47,257 bases of DNA from Clostridium sp. CAG:138 (GTDB taxonomy: Bacteria; Bacillota; Clostridia; Christensenellales; CAG-138). Both the position numbers and the translations under genes were made by a program. A model generated the notes under the pieces. It was not told the DNA's origin and did not search any database. It worked only from the letters and a program-made list of their open reading frames with translations. The stretch lies in NCBI GenBank assembly GCA_000435055.1, contig FR879710.1:1-47257 (forward strand), read 5' to 3'. This document shows, piece after piece, positions 6,662 through 15,088 of this stretch (positions are counted from its first letter, which is position 1; each line of letters opens with the position of its first letter).

Positions 6662-9094
6662 TTAATTCACTTTGCAAAAGATACGCAGCAAGCGGGATTT
6701 ATCGCTTGCTGCCGGCAGCCCGTGAACCGATATGCATGGGTTGACCGTTTGAATACAGTAAAAATATGACTTGCCGGGTAAAGCCGTGAAATCAATAAAC
6801 TCGGTTTCGCCGGTACTCCCGCTGATTTCGGCTATACAGCGTTCGGTTTGTGAATTCAATGCTCCGAAAACTCCGCATTCGGCACGAATGATTCGATAGC
6901 AAAGCCGTGAATCCTGTGCGGTGAATCGTATTGCGGGATTTCCGCGCTCATCACTTCGCCATGATACATCCTGCGGAGGAGACGGCAATTGCCAGAACTT
7001 GCTTGTTTCGAAAGGTGCAGCAGAAATCGGAAAGTATTCCCGAACGATCTCACTGTCGGGGGTATACGCTGTTGCAAGGACTGCTTTATGTTCGGTTTCA
7101 AGTGCGGCTTTGTCCAATGCAAATAAACGTATTCCGTCCGGCACGGGAAACTCTTGCGCCTCTTTGCCGCTGTAGAGGTGATTAAAGAGCTCTTTCGCAA
7201 TAAGACTTGCACTGTTTCCGCCCGTGGTACCTTCGGGAAGTGTTCCGAATTCCGATGAATCTGTGCCAAGCCATACAACAGCGGTATAATCACAAGTATA
7301 TGCCGCAAGCCATGCATCACGAACCTTGCCGCCTGAATCCAGGTTGGTTCCCGTTTTTGCTGCGATGGGAAGGTTGGTTTCCGAAAGAACTTTTGCTGTG
7401 CCCTCATCAACGGCGGTGCGCAGCATGCTTGTAACGATGAAAGCTGTTTCGGCACACATTGCATGTGTTTTTTCCGACCGATGTTCATACAGTATCGAAT
7501 ATTCGTCGGAACCGGTCACGGCAGGTGAAACAATTTTGGTTACGGCAAATGGCTCTGTATATCTGCCTCCGCCGGACAGCGCACAGTATGCCCCGGAAAG
7601 CTCCAACGGGGATACCCCGTGCGTGAATCCACCGAGGGCAAGTGCAAGGCTGAGGTTTTCGCCTTCGAATGAAATCCCGAGGTGTTCGGCAAAAAGCACC
7701 GCGTTCGGAATCCCGACTTCGGACAAAAGCTCAACGGCAGGAATGTTAAGTGATTTTGCAAGAGCAGTGCGCAGCGTGATTTTCCCCATGTATTTGTCGC
7801 CGGAATTGCGTGGAGAATACCCGTCAAAAGAACGCGGACTGTCATCAACTGTCGAAGCCGCAGTGCTGCCGCGAAGTTCAACCGCCGGAGCATAGCAAAG
7901 TATCGGCTTAATCAGTGAGCCGGGCTGGCGTTCGGCATTCACGGCACGGTTAAAACAAAAACGCGTGTATTCGCCGCGTCCGCCGTTTATTGCGGCAATA
8001 CTGCCGTCGCTTCGAAGCAAAACAATTGCCCCTTGCGCGTTTTTACAGGGCATAAGTTCGGAATCGTTAATCAGTGCAGTGCAGTAATTGTCCGCATCCG
8101 TGTCAAGCGTGGTATAGACTTTTGCTCCGGAACGCAGAAACTCGTCCAAACTCATGCCGAGAATCTGTGCGGAACGGGACAGCACAAAGTCAATATAGTA
8201 GCTGTATTGTTTCGGTATCGCGTTTCGGAGCTCAACTTTTTCTTCAAGTGCGGCGGAATACTCTTCATCGGAGATCCTGCCGTATTCGTGCATTTGTCCA
8301 AGCACCGTATTGCGCCTTCCGAGCGATTTTTCGGCGTTAAGGTGCGGGGCATAGGTCGAAGGCGATTTTAAAATGCCCGCAAGCTGCGCGGACTGCGCAA
8401 TGCTCAGGTCGCTTGCATGAACGCCGAAATAGCCGAGAGAGGCGGCTTCAATCCCGTAAAATCCGCCCCCGAAATAGACAAAATTCATATACATTTCAAG
8501 AATTTCATCCTTTGTGAACTGCTTTTCCATGCGCATTGAAAGATATGCTTCCTCCACTTTGCGTTCAAAAGTTTTTTCGCTGCTTAAATGGCTGAGTTTT
8601 ATCAATTGCTGTCCGATTGTTGAAGCGCCTTCTTTCAGCTCACCTGCTTTAATGTCGGCCCATGCAGCACCGAGTATGCGGATAAAATCAATGCCCTTGT
8701 GTTCGTAAAACCGTGTATCTTCGGCAGAAATAAAGGCATATTTTACATATTCGGGAAGTGTTTCAATGCTGACGGGTATACGTTCGTCGCCGCCGCACGC
8801 AGTCGAAATAAGCGTGCCGTCCGCATCATAAATAAGCACACTCCTGTCCGAATTAAGAATCTTGTCCGCCGAAAACTCTTGCCATTCATTGATTTTGAAG
8901 AATCGGGCAAAAAATATGATAATTGCCGTGACAGCAAGTGCGGAAACAATTAACAGAATCCGCAGAACAGTCTTAAATCGTCGTTTCCTCAATGCACGCG
9001 CACAAACTTCGGAGCTCTTTTCCTCGCTGCAATCTTCTGCACATTCGGTCGTATTATTTCGACATGATTTTATCCGGTTGATTATTTTTTTCAT
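6662..9094 (-). CDS. Class A penicillin-binding protein (transglycosylase/transpeptidase) with C-terminal beta-domain
   Basis: 810-residue bifunctional peptidoglycan synthase anchored by one membrane helix (about residues 42-64). The GT51 glycosyltransferase domain shows E125-D-T-R-F-Y, GASTIGQQ and the R-K-x-E-E motif. The transpeptidase domain has the complete catalytic set: S393-L-I-K396, S448-L-N450 and K580-T-G582. Beyond the usual end there is a tail of about 110 residues beginning PPQDVSW that looks like a fibronectin-III-type domain. ATG 9094 was chosen because AAAGGTG lies 5 bases upstream; in-frame ATGs at 9118 and 9136 have no ribosome site. It stands alone, convergent with etfA. 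Confidence 0.92.
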   Translation of the reverse strand: MKKIINRIKSCRNNTTECAEDCSEEKSSEVCARALRKRRFKTVLRILLIVSALAVTAIIIFFARFFKINEWQEFSADKILNSDRSVLIYDADGTLISTACGGDERIPVSIETLPEYVKYAFISAEDTRFYEHKGIDFIRILGAAWADIKAGELKEGASTIGQQLIKLSHLSSEKTFERKVEEAYLSMRMEKQFTKDEILEMYMNFVYFGGGFYGIEAASLGYFGVHASDLSIAQSAQLAGILKSPSTYAPHLNAEKSLGRRNTVLGQMHEYGRISDEEYSAALEEKVELRNAIPKQYSYYIDFVLSRSAQILGMSLDEFLRSGAKVYTTLDTDADNYCTALINDSELMPCKNAQGAIVLLRSDGSIAAINGGRGEYTRFCFNRAVNAERQPGSLIKPILCYAPAVELRGSTAASTVDDSPRSFDGYSPRNSGDKYMGKITLRTALAKSLNIPAVELLSEVGIPNAVLFAEHLGISFEGENLSLALALGGFTHGVSPLELSGAYCALSGGGRYTEPFAVTKIVSPAVTGSDEYSILYEHRSEKTHAMCAETAFIVTSMLRTAVDEGTAKVLSETNLPIAAKTGTNLDSGGKVRDAWLAAYTCDYTAVVWLGTDSSEFGTLPEGTTGGNSASLIAKELFNHLYSGKEAQEFPVPDGIRLFALDKAALETEHKAVLATAYTPDSEIVREYFPISAAPFETSKFWQLPSPPQDVSWRSDERGNPAIRFTAQDSRLCYRIIRAECGVFGALNSQTERCIAEISGSTGETEFIDFTALPGKSYFYCIQTVNPCISVHGLPAASDKSRLLRIFCKVN

Positions 9095-9282
9095 AAAAAC
9101 ACCTTTTACTGCTTTCATGCTTTTGACAGCCTGCATCTTGCGCGTTTGATTCGTGGCAAAAGTCGGTCAATTCTTGGAGAAATGCGAATTGACGCATTTC
9201 GTTACAGCCTGCCTTGCAGTTAGGGTTTGGATTTTTCGACAGGGTTATTTATGTTTTTTATTGGAGAAAGGGCTAAAAAACG
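9095..9282. other. Intergenic stretch upstream of the PBP gene with a small perfect hairpin
   Basis: No gene is supported here. GAAATGCG (9179-9186) and CGCATTTC (9193-9200) form a perfect 8-bp palindromic hairpin with a 6-base loop about 85 bases upstream of the PBP start, so it could be an operator or a leader hairpin. I could not identify a convincing promoter for the PBP gene. Confidence 0.4.
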
Positions 9283-9380
9283 GGAAAAACAAAATAAAAA
9301 GATGCTCTGCCGTTTCAGAACACTCGGAATAACCGTTAATCGGAAATCGAAGCTGCCTCAGTGTGCGGAGCATCAGTGTT
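9283..9380 (-). terminator. Possible terminator of the dockerin transcript, with a competing stem
   Basis: On the minus strand GATGCTC (9374-9368) can pair with GAGCATC (9307-9301) just before TTTTTATTTTGTTTTT. An interleaved pair AACACT (9380-9375)/AGTGTT (9324-9319) would compete with it or form a pseudoknot. The loop is long and the stem short, so this is only a candidate. Confidence 0.4.
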
Positions 9381-9408
9381 TTAAGATTTTATGTCAGCGT
9401 ATTTATTA

Positions 9409-9740
9409 TCAATAGACGCCGATGCAGATACGTGCAAGCGTTATTGCATCATCGAGATTGATCTCGCCGTTCACATTCATGTCGCCGGTATTGTCGCCGA
9501 ACTCCGGAGCAACTCCGATGGCTGTTCGCATGATGGCAAGTGCATCGCCGAGGGTGAGCGTTCCGTCTCCGTCCGCATCGCCGCCGAAAATGACTGTGAC
9601 ATCATTTATGCCGTCATCGGGGTAGATATTAATCCCGTCGCCGTAATTTTTATCAAGGAGAACGCCATAGCAGAAAAGACGGGGAGCAGCATGGAAACAC
9701 ACAGCAGAAGGGGAAGGATGGTTTTGAACAGTTTTTTCAC
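9409..9740 (-). pseudogene. Small secreted dockerin-domain protein, interrupted by a frameshift
   Basis: A GTG start at 9740 with AAGGAG upstream opens a perfect signal peptide (MKKLFKTILPLLL ... VFSAMA) that runs out of frame into a stop. The rest continues in another frame: an acidic linker and a type I dockerin with two calcium-binding repeats (GDADGDGTLTLGDALAIMR and GDMNVNGEINLDDAITLAR). The frames rejoin if one A is added to the A5 run at about 9648-9652, giving a single 110-residue protein. As it stands the gene is broken by a -1 homopolymer indel, which could be real, phase-variable or a sequencing error. Dockerins bind cohesins on cell surfaces or scaffolds; no cohesin gene is in the window. 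Stop codons TGA-TAA-TAA end it. Confidence 0.75.
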
Positions 9741-9803
9741 GATATACTCCTTAAAGGTTATTGTTCATGGCTCTGATTGGCGCATGGCTTAGCATACCGT
9801 TGA

Positions 9804-9841
9804 ACTGTATACAGTGTACACCAACGCAATGCGGGTGTCAA
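9804..9841 (-). promoter_or_regulatory. Promoter of the dockerin gene overlapped by a perfect palindrome
   Basis: On the minus strand: TTGACA (9841-9836), 17-base spacer, TACACT (9818-9813). The perfect 12-bp palindrome ACTGTATACAGT at 9804-9815 overlaps the -10 box and start site, a typical repressor-site position. Confidence 0.65.
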
Positions 9842-9925
9842 TAGGTAAAACAAATTCTTGTAGAATAATTTTAAAATCGGGAATCAATATTCGTTCTAAA
9901 TCAAAAAAGCATGTGTTGCTTGGGG

Positions 9926-9954
9926 TGGACAAAAACGGGAAAAGTGACTATAAT
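9926..9954 (+). promoter_or_regulatory. Sigma-A promoter of deoB
   Basis: TGGACA (9926-9931), 17-base spacer, TATAAT (9949-9954), about 107 bases before the deoB start. Confidence 0.75.
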
Positions 9955-10061
9955 ATAATTCGGAAGCAGGCTCAGAAAGACGGCATAAACTGTCGGGCCG
10001 AAAGCCGAAACAGCAAAAACAGCCGAACACTGTTCGGAGCAATAATAAAGAGGTACAAAAT

Positions 10062-11225
10062 ATGAAAAAACGTGCAGCGATAATCGTTTTGGACAGCGTC
10101 GGAATCGGAGCAATGCCCGATGCAGGCGAATTTGGGGATGCGGGTGCTCACACTCTCGGCAATATTAATGCGGCGCGGCCGCTAAACATTCCGAACCTTA
10201 CGGCACTCGGAATCGGAAATATTGAAAACTCGCGGCTTCCGCGCACGGATGCGCCGACGGCCGCGTTCGGACGGGCAGCGGAGGTCACAAAGGCAAAGGA
10301 CACAACGAGCGGACACTGGGAGATGGCAGGACTTGCAATGAAAACACCGTTCCGCACATATCCGAACGGCTTCCCGAAAGCGTTGATGGAAGAATTTGAG
10401 CGCAAAATCGGCAGAGGAACGCTTGGAAACAAAGTTGCTTCCGGCACGGTAATAATTCAGGAACTCGGCGACGAACATGTTGCAACGGGAAAACCGATCG
10501 TTTATACCTCGGCGGACAGCGTGTTTCAAATCGCGGCGCATGAAGACGTTATCCCGCTTGAAGAGCTTTATAAAATGTGTGAGACCGCACGGGCAATGCT
10601 GACGGGCGACAACCTTGTCGGAAGAGTCATTGCGCGTCCGTTCATCGGCAGCAACGGGAAATACACCCGAACGGAAAACAGGCGTGATTTTGCCCTTCAG
10701 CCGGTCGGAGAAACGATACTTGATGCGCTTTGCGGGAAGGGCATGGATGTTGTCGGAATCGGTAAAATCGAGGACATATTTGCACATCGCGGAATCACAA
10801 CCGTTGATCACACAAAGAATAACCATGACGGTATTGAGTCAACGCTGCGTTTTTTGAAAGAAGGCAGGGGGGACTTTATATTTACAAACCTTGTTGATTT
10901 CGACATGCTGTACGGGCACAGAAACGATGTTGAGGGTTATGCGGCCGCGCTGGAGTATTTCGACAGCAGACTTCCGGAGCTGCTCGGAGCAATGAAGGAC
11001 GGAGATTTTGTTATCATAACGGCTGACCATGGCTGCGATCCGTGCTTCCCGGGAACAGATCATACCCGAGAGTACATTCCGATTCTTGCATTCGGGAAGG
11101 ATATTCAGCCCGTGTCCGTCGGAACAAGAAACAGTTTTGCGGATATAGGCGCAACGGTCTATCGGTATCTGACCGATGAAAAGTTCGGCGCAGGTGAATC
11201 TTTCCTTAATTTGATTCGGAAATGA
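10062..11225 (+). CDS. deoB: Phosphopentomutase
   Basis: 387-residue metalloenzyme of the alkaline-phosphatase superfamily that interconverts ribose/deoxyribose 1- and 5-phosphate in nucleoside salvage. Diagnostic sequences: LDSVGIGAMPDA at the N-terminus (metal-binding Asp), KDTTSGHWEM with the phosphate-accepting Thr, and the C-terminal metal sites in TADHGCDP and TDHTREY. Length is normal. GAGGT lies about 8 bases before ATG 10062. No nucleoside phosphorylase follows; the next gene is a DD-carboxypeptidase homologue, an order known from other Clostridia. A small hairpin (AACGGCAT/ATGCCGTT, 11248-11266) follows the stop without a T-run. Confidence 0.96.
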   Translation: MKKRAAIIVLDSVGIGAMPDAGEFGDAGAHTLGNINAARPLNIPNLTALGIGNIENSRLPRTDAPTAAFGRAAEVTKAKDTTSGHWEMAGLAMKTPFRTYPNGFPKALMEEFERKIGRGTLGNKVASGTVIIQELGDEHVATGKPIVYTSADSVFQIAAHEDVIPLEELYKMCETARAMLTGDNLVGRVIARPFIGSNGKYTRTENRRDFALQPVGETILDALCGKGMDVVGIGKIEDIFAHRGITTVDHTKNNHDGIESTLRFLKEGRGDFIFTNLVDFDMLYGHRNDVEGYAAALEYFDSRLPELLGAMKDGDFVIITADHGCDPCFPGTDHTREYIPILAFGKDIQPVSVGTRNSFADIGATVYRYLTDEKFGAGESFLNLIRK

Positions 11226-11294
11226 TTCGAAATCGGTTTTGAGATTGAACGGCATTGAATGCCGTTGAAGAAAAACGAAAAAAACAGAATACTG

Positions 11295-11341
11295 CCGCCT
11301 CTCCGATGAATATGCTGTAACGAACAAAGTCGGAGAGGTGG
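11295..11341 (+). promoter_or_regulatory. Hairpin that buries the ribosome-binding site of the pseudo-carboxypeptidase
   Basis: CCGCCTCTCCGA (11295-11306) pairs with TCGGAGAGGTGG (11330-11341): 12 bp with a single G-U pair and a 23-base loop. The 3' arm is the ribosome site (GGAGAGG) of the gene starting at 11346. The structure would block translation until it is opened. Four T's follow, so weak termination is an alternative role. Confidence 0.65.
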
Positions 11342-11345
11342 TTTT

Positions 11346-12572
11346 ATGTTCATAAAAAAGGATAAATACGGAGTCGGAACGGGACGATTAAGAAAACTTC
11401 GGGTTTTATCGGCAATTATTGTCGGCTGCTGCGTGCTGTTTATTAACACGGCGGGAGTTGCTGCAAACGGTTCGGTGAATACGGAGAGCGAAAAGAAGCC
11501 GGAGCCGATTGCGGAAGGAGAGGTCAGTGCGGCATTGCTTGCGGAAGTCGGCACCGGACGTGTGGTTTATGAATATAACTCAGAGGAAAAATTGCCGGCT
11601 GCGGGTTTGACGCGCCTTGCAGCGTTGGTTTCCGTGTGTAAGGGATTTGACGAGGGACGGTTGAAACCCGGGGATGCTGTTTCTGTCAGCGAAAAAGCGG
11701 CCGGAATCGGCGGAACAACAGCCTTTCTTAAGGCAGGTGAGCAGATGGATGCGGAAACGATGCTCTTGGCGGCGGTTATGATTAATGCGGGCGATGCAAC
11801 GCACTCGCTCGCGCTTGCGGCAGCAGGTTCGGAATCGGCAGCAGTGCAGGAAATTAATGCGTGCATGGCGGGGATTGGTGTTGAAACAAATTTTTCGGAA
11901 ATATGCGGTGCGGGAGAAAAACTGTCCGCATCAGAGCTCGCAAAAATCGGTGCAGCGTTGACAGCAAGTGAATCATATCGCAAATTCGGAACAAAGTTCT
12001 ATGAAAAAATCGAACACAACACCGGAGCGGGCGCAACGGAGCTTGCAAATCCGAACAAACTGGTGAAACAGTATTCGGGCTGCATCGGTGTCGGCACGGG
12101 TTCATCAACTGAGGCGGGATACTGCGGAGTTTTTGCTGCAAAACGCGGTAATACCGCATTTATTGCGGTTGTACTCGGAGCAAAAACAAGCGGAACGCGC
12201 TTTGACTGCGGTTCAGCATTGCTCGATTACGGTTTTGCCTCTTTCAGAAGTGTGGAGATTAATAAAAAAGGTGATTTGTTCGGTCAAGTTGCCGTAAACG
12301 GTTCAATGAGACGGAGCATCGGTGCAGCTGCCGAAAGCAATGTGATTCTGCTTGTGAGTGTCTCGGATACGGCATACAGCCTGAATGCGGAACTTGCGGA
12401 ATGCCTTGAAGCTCCGATTACAACGGGTGATAAAGTCGGACGGTTGATTGTTACGGATTCAAAAGGCGTTGTTCTTGCCGACGTTGCACTGATTGCCGAC
12501 GGAAATGCGGAAAAAGCGGTTTTTGCGGACTATCTGAAACTGATCTCGACAGAGTGGATAAAGAAAGTTTGA
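11346..12572 (+). CDS. Secreted S11-family D,D-carboxypeptidase homologue lacking all catalytic motifs (pseudoenzyme)
   Basis: 408 residues with an N-terminal signal/anchor (about residues 18-40) and an overall DacF/PBP5 fold including the C-terminal beta-domain (from about residue 290). Compared with the active homologue encoded at 33894-35108, every active-site motif is changed: the SxxK motif (S-T-T-K there) is G87-L-T-R90, the SGN motif is N147-A-G149, and KTG is G250-T-G252. The nucleophile Ser, the Lys and the KTG Lys are all gone, so it cannot be a peptidase or penicillin-binding enzyme by the known mechanism. The frame is intact and the fold-determining residues are kept, which suggests a binding or regulatory role. 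It occupies the deoB-dacF-M50-scpAB position where other Clostridia have an active enzyme. The RBS is sequestered (11295-11341). Confidence 0.85.
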   Translation: MFIKKDKYGVGTGRLRKLRVLSAIIVGCCVLFINTAGVAANGSVNTESEKKPEPIAEGEVSAALLAEVGTGRVVYEYNSEEKLPAAGLTRLAALVSVCKGFDEGRLKPGDAVSVSEKAAGIGGTTAFLKAGEQMDAETMLLAAVMINAGDATHSLALAAAGSESAAVQEINACMAGIGVETNFSEICGAGEKLSASELAKIGAALTASESYRKFGTKFYEKIEHNTGAGATELANPNKLVKQYSGCIGVGTGSSTEAGYCGVFAAKRGNTAFIAVVLGAKTSGTRFDCGSALLDYGFASFRSVEINKKGDLFGQVAVNGSMRRSIGAAAESNVILLVSVSDTAYSLNAELAECLEAPITTGDKVGRLIVTDSKGVVLADVALIADGNAEKAVFADYLKLISTEWIKKV

Positions 12573-12611
12573 TTAATTAATCCTGTAAACCAAACATCAA
12601 TTGTTCGATGG

Positions 12612-12640
12612 TTGCGGAAAAGAGGTAACTGTGATATAAT
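12612..12640 (+). promoter_or_regulatory. Promoter of the M50-scpA-scpB unit
   Basis: TTGCGG (12612-12617), 17-base spacer, TATAAT (12635-12640). The -35 box is weak, the -10 box perfect. Confidence 0.6.
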
Positions 12641-12721
12641 ATTCAAATCAAAAGAGAGGAATGCTCTGCGAACAGGCGAAACGTGCTTGCGTTGGAACTT
12701 GTTCGGCGGCGCAAATCACAC

Positions 12722-13390
12722 ATGCTGGAAAACATTACAAGCTTTTTGCGAAATGCATTGTATGTCGTGCCTGCAATTCTGATTTCGTTGACTTTTCATG
12801 AATTCGGTCATGCATATGCGGCATACAAAATGGGAGACCCCACGGCACGAAATCTGGGAAGAATGACGCTCAATCCGCTTGCGCACATTGACCCGATAGG
12901 CTTCATTCTGCTGGTTCTGTTTGGGTTCGGCTGGGCAAAACCGGTTCCCGTAAATCCGCGTAATTACAACAACTTCAAGAAAGGAGAAATTGTTGTTTCC
13001 CTTGCGGGTGTAACGATGAACCTTATTCTTGCCGTTGTCGGAGCGATGATTCTTTACACGATGCGAGCTGTGAACGGATACAAAATGATGACGGACAGCG
13101 TGCTGAGCACGATAGCAAGAATACTTTATTATTTTGTCGGACTCAATTGCGGGCTTATTGTGTTTAACCTTATTCCGATTCCGCCGCTTGACGGTTCGCA
13201 CGTTATCATTACACTCTTCGGAAAGAATATTCCGCAGAATATTCTCCTTAACATGCAGCGCTACGGTTACATTATTCTTGTTGTTGCAGTGTTCGTTTGC
13301 GACAGGCTTGATTTCTCTCCCGTGGTTATTGTTTCCGATTGGCTGCAGGATGGAATTTATGGGTTGATGAAGCTTATATTCATTCATTGA
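12722..13390 (+). CDS. M50 (site-2-protease-like) membrane metalloprotease
   Basis: 222-residue polytopic membrane protein. The zinc motif H26-E-F-G-H30 lies in the first helix and the third ligand D157 in NLIPIPPLDGSH, both complete. The short form without a PDZ domain matches the Clostridial/Bacillus YwhC-type M50B group, whose substrates are mostly unknown. ATG 12722 gives the family's usual N-terminus; an in-frame GTG at 12683 exists, but neither has a good ribosome site. It is upstream of scpA with a 41-base gap and probably co-transcribed. Confidence 0.88.
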   Translation: MLENITSFLRNALYVVPAILISLTFHEFGHAYAAYKMGDPTARNLGRMTLNPLAHIDPIGFILLVLFGFGWAKPVPVNPRNYNNFKKGEIVVSLAGVTMNLILAVVGAMILYTMRAVNGYKMMTDSVLSTIARILYYFVGLNCGLIVFNLIPIPPLDGSHVIITLFGKNIPQNILLNMQRYGYIILVVAVFVCDRLDFSPVVIVSDWLQDGIYGLMKLIFIH

Positions 13391-13431
13391 GCTTTTGTCG
13401 CAAAGTCGGGATGATTTTTCAGAGCACAAAT

Positions 13432-14202
13432 ATGGAGTACAGGGTACATCTGAAGCAATTTGACGGGCCGCTTGATCTGCTTATCCATCTTATTGAAAAA
13501 GCGGAAGTCGATATAAAGGACATTTTTGTTTCTGAGATCACTTCCGAGTTCCTGAGTTATATGACGGAGCTTGATGAGCTTGACATGGAGCAGGCGAGTG
13601 AGTTCCTGACTGTTGCCGCAACGCTTGTTTACGCAAAGTCGCGGTCGCTTTTCCCGCCCGTGCTGAAAGAAACTGACGGCGACGAAACCGAGGAGGATCC
13701 CGGAGAGGCTCTCATAAGGCAGCTTCGCGAATACAAGGCTTTTAAAGAAGCGGCAAAAACAATGCGCGAGCTTGCGCATGAGGCATACGGAATGCGAACC
13801 AAACCGCCCGAGGAATTCCCTTTGCCGCCAAAAGAAATAATCCTTCGCGACACGACGGTTGAGCGACTGTTTGCCGCCATGCTTTCGGTGCTTGGACGCT
13901 GCGGGGAGGAGAAGCAAAGAGAGCATGTTCACACCGTTCAAAAGGACGAGTTCACGGTTCGCGGCTGTACCCGCAGGATTCGCGGCGTATTGCGGAGCGA
14001 AAACGGAAAAACAACATTCGGACGATTGACTGACGGTGCCGGTCGCAGTGAGATAATCGTCACGTTCATGTCGCTGCTGGAAATGATTTCAAACGGTGAA
14101 ATCCGACTCGAACAGACGGACTATTGCGGAGAGATAACGATATTCAGCGTTAAACTGCTTTCCGATGACAATACCGTGAATTATATTGATGAGCAGGATT
14201 GA
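13432..14202 (+). CDS. scpA: Segregation and condensation protein A (kleisin)
   Basis: 256-residue kleisin that links the SMC heads and recruits ScpB, needed for chromosome compaction and segregation. The N-terminal block F-D-G-P-L-D-L-L-I-H-L-I-E-K is diagnostic; the C-terminal winged helix (about residues 185-250) follows an acidic linker (DGDETEEDPGE). ATG 13432 gives the canonical MEYRV start; ATG 13411 is a possible alternative. It is followed by scpB. Confidence 0.92.
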   Translation: MEYRVHLKQFDGPLDLLIHLIEKAEVDIKDIFVSEITSEFLSYMTELDELDMEQASEFLTVAATLVYAKSRSLFPPVLKETDGDETEEDPGEALIRQLREYKAFKEAAKTMRELAHEAYGMRTKPPEEFPLPPKEIILRDTTVERLFAAMLSVLGRCGEEKQREHVHTVQKDEFTVRGCTRRIRGVLRSENGKTTFGRLTDGAGRSEIIVTFMSLLEMISNGEIRLEQTDYCGEITIFSVKLLSDDNTVNYIDEQD

Positions 14203-14265
14203 ACTGCGCCGGATAAAGAGAATGCGTTTGAAATCATCATGGGGAATTAATTAAAGGATTGGTTT

Positions 14266-14925
14266 GTGAACACGGAAACTGTTAAAATTTCGAATTGCAG
14301 CGAAAATGAGGAAACATGCGATGCGGGAAAAATCGGTGTTTTTTTCGGCATAGTTGAAGCATTGCTGTATGTTTCCGGAGAACCGGTGAGCATCACCGAA
14401 CTGCAGCGTGTTTTTGATATCAGTGCGCCTGAGATACGGAAAAGCATTTCGCAAATGGCAGAAGAAATGAAAAAAGCCGGACGAGGGATGATTCCGTATA
14501 TGACGGAGGACACGGTTCAATTCGTTACAAATTCCGAATACAATGAATGGGTCGTGAAGCTGCTTTCTCCGCCGGAGGAGCGGACCATGAGTGATTCGCT
14601 GCTTGAGACTCTGAGCGTTATTGCGTATCGTCAACCCGTAACGCGGGCGGATATTGAAAGTGTGCGCGGGGTGCGCTGCGAGTATTCGGTGACGCAGCTG
14701 CTGAAGCAGGGGCTGATAGTTGAGCTCGGCAGGAAGGACTGCATCGGCCGCCCTATGCAGTTCGGAACAACTGATGCTTTTTTAAGAAAATTCGGCCTTT
14801 CATCGCTTCGGGATCTGCCTCCGCTGCCGATTCGGGAAGACGATGAAATCTCACAGACCGGCGACAGGGAGCTGCCTGCGAACACGTCAAGCCAAGCGGA
14901 TTCCGCCGATAACGGCGGGGAATGA
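14266..14925 (+). CDS. scpB: Segregation and condensation protein B
   Basis: 219-residue double winged-helix partner of ScpA in the SMC complex. Diagnostic stretches are IVEALLYVSGEPVS and LSVIAYRQPVTRADIE-RG. The start is GTG 14266 with AAAGGA 8 bases upstream. A polar C-terminal tail of about 30 residues is not conserved in the family. Gap to scpA is 63 bases. Confidence 0.93.
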   Translation: MNTETVKISNCSENEETCDAGKIGVFFGIVEALLYVSGEPVSITELQRVFDISAPEIRKSISQMAEEMKKAGRGMIPYMTEDTVQFVTNSEYNEWVVKLLSPPEERTMSDSLLETLSVIAYRQPVTRADIESVRGVRCEYSVTQLLKQGLIVELGRKDCIGRPMQFGTTDAFLRKFGLSSLRDLPPLPIREDDEISQTGDRELPANTSSQADSADNGGE

Positions 14926-15088
14926 GACGGCTCAACCTGCGAATTATAAGTTTTTTTCATCAATACACGGGATTTGTTGCGATATTCGACGGCTGTGCAT
15001 GCAATTCCGCTTGCAACTTTGCTCCGTTTGTTGTAAAATGTGCCTGTTAATATGTTATTATTCCCAAATTTTATTGGAGGTGTAAACC

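Noticed and set aside
9640..9660. Programmed -1 ribosomal frameshift in the dockerin gene
   Set aside because: The A5 run does not form a proper X-XXY-YYZ slippery heptamer in the signal-peptide frame and no downstream stimulator was seen; a homopolymer indel is simpler.
12661..12800. Out-of-frame ATG 12661 after AGAGAGGA, before the M50 gene
   Set aside because: The ribosome site touches the ATG, the reading frame overlaps the M50 protease coding region and the product shows no sensible composition.
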